From assembly GCA_016200125.1 (NCBI GenBank), contig JACQFK010000025.1, forward strand, positions 1 to 5,634: DNA of 5,634 bases, read 5' to 3'. A program made the position numbers and the translations under genes. Source of the DNA: Planctomycetota bacterium (GTDB lineage Bacteria; Planctomycetota; MHYJ01; JACPRB01). This document shows, piece by piece, positions 5,185-5,634 of this stretch. Under the pieces are notes generated by a model. It worked only from the letters and a program-made list of their open reading frames with translations, ran no database searches and was not told the DNA's origin. The first letter of the stretch is position 1; each line of letters begins with the position of its first letter.

Positions 5185-5634
5185 ATGCCCAAGCGGATTT
5201 CCATCGGCACCTGGGCCTACACGATCGGGCCCTACCAGAACGATCCGGTGCCTTTCGAGGAGGTCTGCTCGAAGCTCAAGGAGCTCAGGTTCGACGGCCT
5301 CGAGCTGGGCGCCTTCAACTTCCACGAGAAGGCGCATCCGAACTACTACAACTGCCCGACCAAGGAGTCGCGCCAGGCCGTCCTCGAGACGATGAAGAAG
5401 TACGGCCTCGAGTTCTCCGGCATCGCGGCGGACCTCTGGAACTACCCCGGCCACGAGATCCACCTGGCCGACGCCGTCGACGGCGGCGCCGGGTACATCG
5501 CCGAGTTCCGCAAGCTCCTCGAGTTCACGGTCGATCTTGGCATCCAGGTCTTCCGCGTCGACACGGTCCAGGACCCGAAGATCCTGGACGGCCGGAGCCC
5601 GGTGGAGGTCGACATCGCCCGCAGCAACGTCGTC
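5185..5634 (+). CDS. sugar phosphate isomerase/epimerase (xylose isomerase-like TIM barrel), 3' partial
   Basis: ATG 5185 is preceded by AGGAG (5171-5175) with 9 nt between. The frame stays open for 150 codons to the window end. There is no signal peptide, so the protein is cytosolic. The visible half shows the first four beta/alpha units of the AP endonuclease family 2/IolE-like barrel: strand RISIGTWAYTIG (4-15), helix around FEEVCSKLKEL (24-34), strand FDGLELGAF (36-44), strand EFSGIAADLW (76-85), helix 104-117 and strand QVFRVDT (121-127). E40 after 'DGL' is a conserved position in the superfamily. The C-terminal metal ligands lie outside the window, so activity cannot be judged. It is adjacent to the ManA-like cupin and likely acts on the same sugar pathway. 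It is only distantly similar to the Tat-exported TIM-barrel protein encoded at 1080-2033. Confidence 0.85.
   Translation, partial: MPKRISIGTWAYTIGPYQNDPVPFEEVCSKLKELRFDGLELGAFNFHEKAHPNYYNCPTKESRQAVLETMKKYGLEFSGIAADLWNYPGHEIHLADAVDGGAGYIAEFRKLLEFTVDLGIQVFRVDTVQDPKILDGRSPVEVDIARSNVV

Noticed and set aside
3796..5463. 555-codon open frame on the minus strand
   Set aside because: It is an antisense shadow of the cupin gene and the start of the next gene, with low-complexity Leu/Val/Ala/Glu/Asp content and no motif.

Overview
The window is very GC-rich, with coding third positions almost entirely G or C, and carries six protein genes, all on the + strand, with short gaps. A Tat-exported TIM-barrel protein, an exported serine hydrolase, a mannose-6-phosphate-isomerase-like cupin and a second TIM-barrel isomerase-type protein suggest a free-living heterotroph with large carbohydrate-catabolic capacity. 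Planctomycetota, or possibly Acidobacteriota or a related uncultured lineage, fits best. This assignment is inferred from gene style, not from a marker gene.

Layout. Positions 1-1003 hold the 3' part of an SPFH/band 7 (prohibitin/flotillin-like) membrane-scaffold gene whose start lies outside the window. After a 76-nt gap, 1080-2033 encodes a Tat-signal TIM-barrel protein (sugar phosphate isomerase/epimerase superfamily). It is followed 9 nt later by 2043-3170, a secreted beta-lactamase-fold serine hydrolase. A further reading frame with coding character begins just after that stop and ends at 3707. It encodes an unrecognised soluble protein and has no ATG, GTG or early TTG start; the best-placed start is an ACG at 3180. 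Positions 3708-3888 form the main regulatory gap, with a plausible sigma70 promoter, a short structured leader and three ATTAG repeats. Positions 3889-5154 encode the double-cupin protein with a ManA-type metal site. Thirty nt later, a cytosolic TIM-barrel gene starts at 5185 and runs off the window end.

How the genes fit together. Two transcription units are likely: 1080-3707 (exported TIM barrel, exported hydrolase, small unknown) and 3889 onward (cupin and cytosolic TIM barrel). The second pair looks like an intracellular sugar or sugar-phosphate isomerisation module. The first looks like an extracytoplasmic pair acting on an unknown substrate.

The most unusual points are: (i) a 33-bp imperfect palindrome at 1152-1184, matching a dispersed repeat I recall from many environmental genomes, lying inside the coding sequence of a Tat signal peptide and supplying its cleavage region; (ii) the missing canonical start of the gene ending at 3707; and (iii) a possible leaderless 37-codon upstream ORF with an amphipathic Arg/Ile-rich segment, overlapping the cupin start. 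I saw no RNA genes, CRISPR array, insertion sequence or convincing intrinsic terminator.
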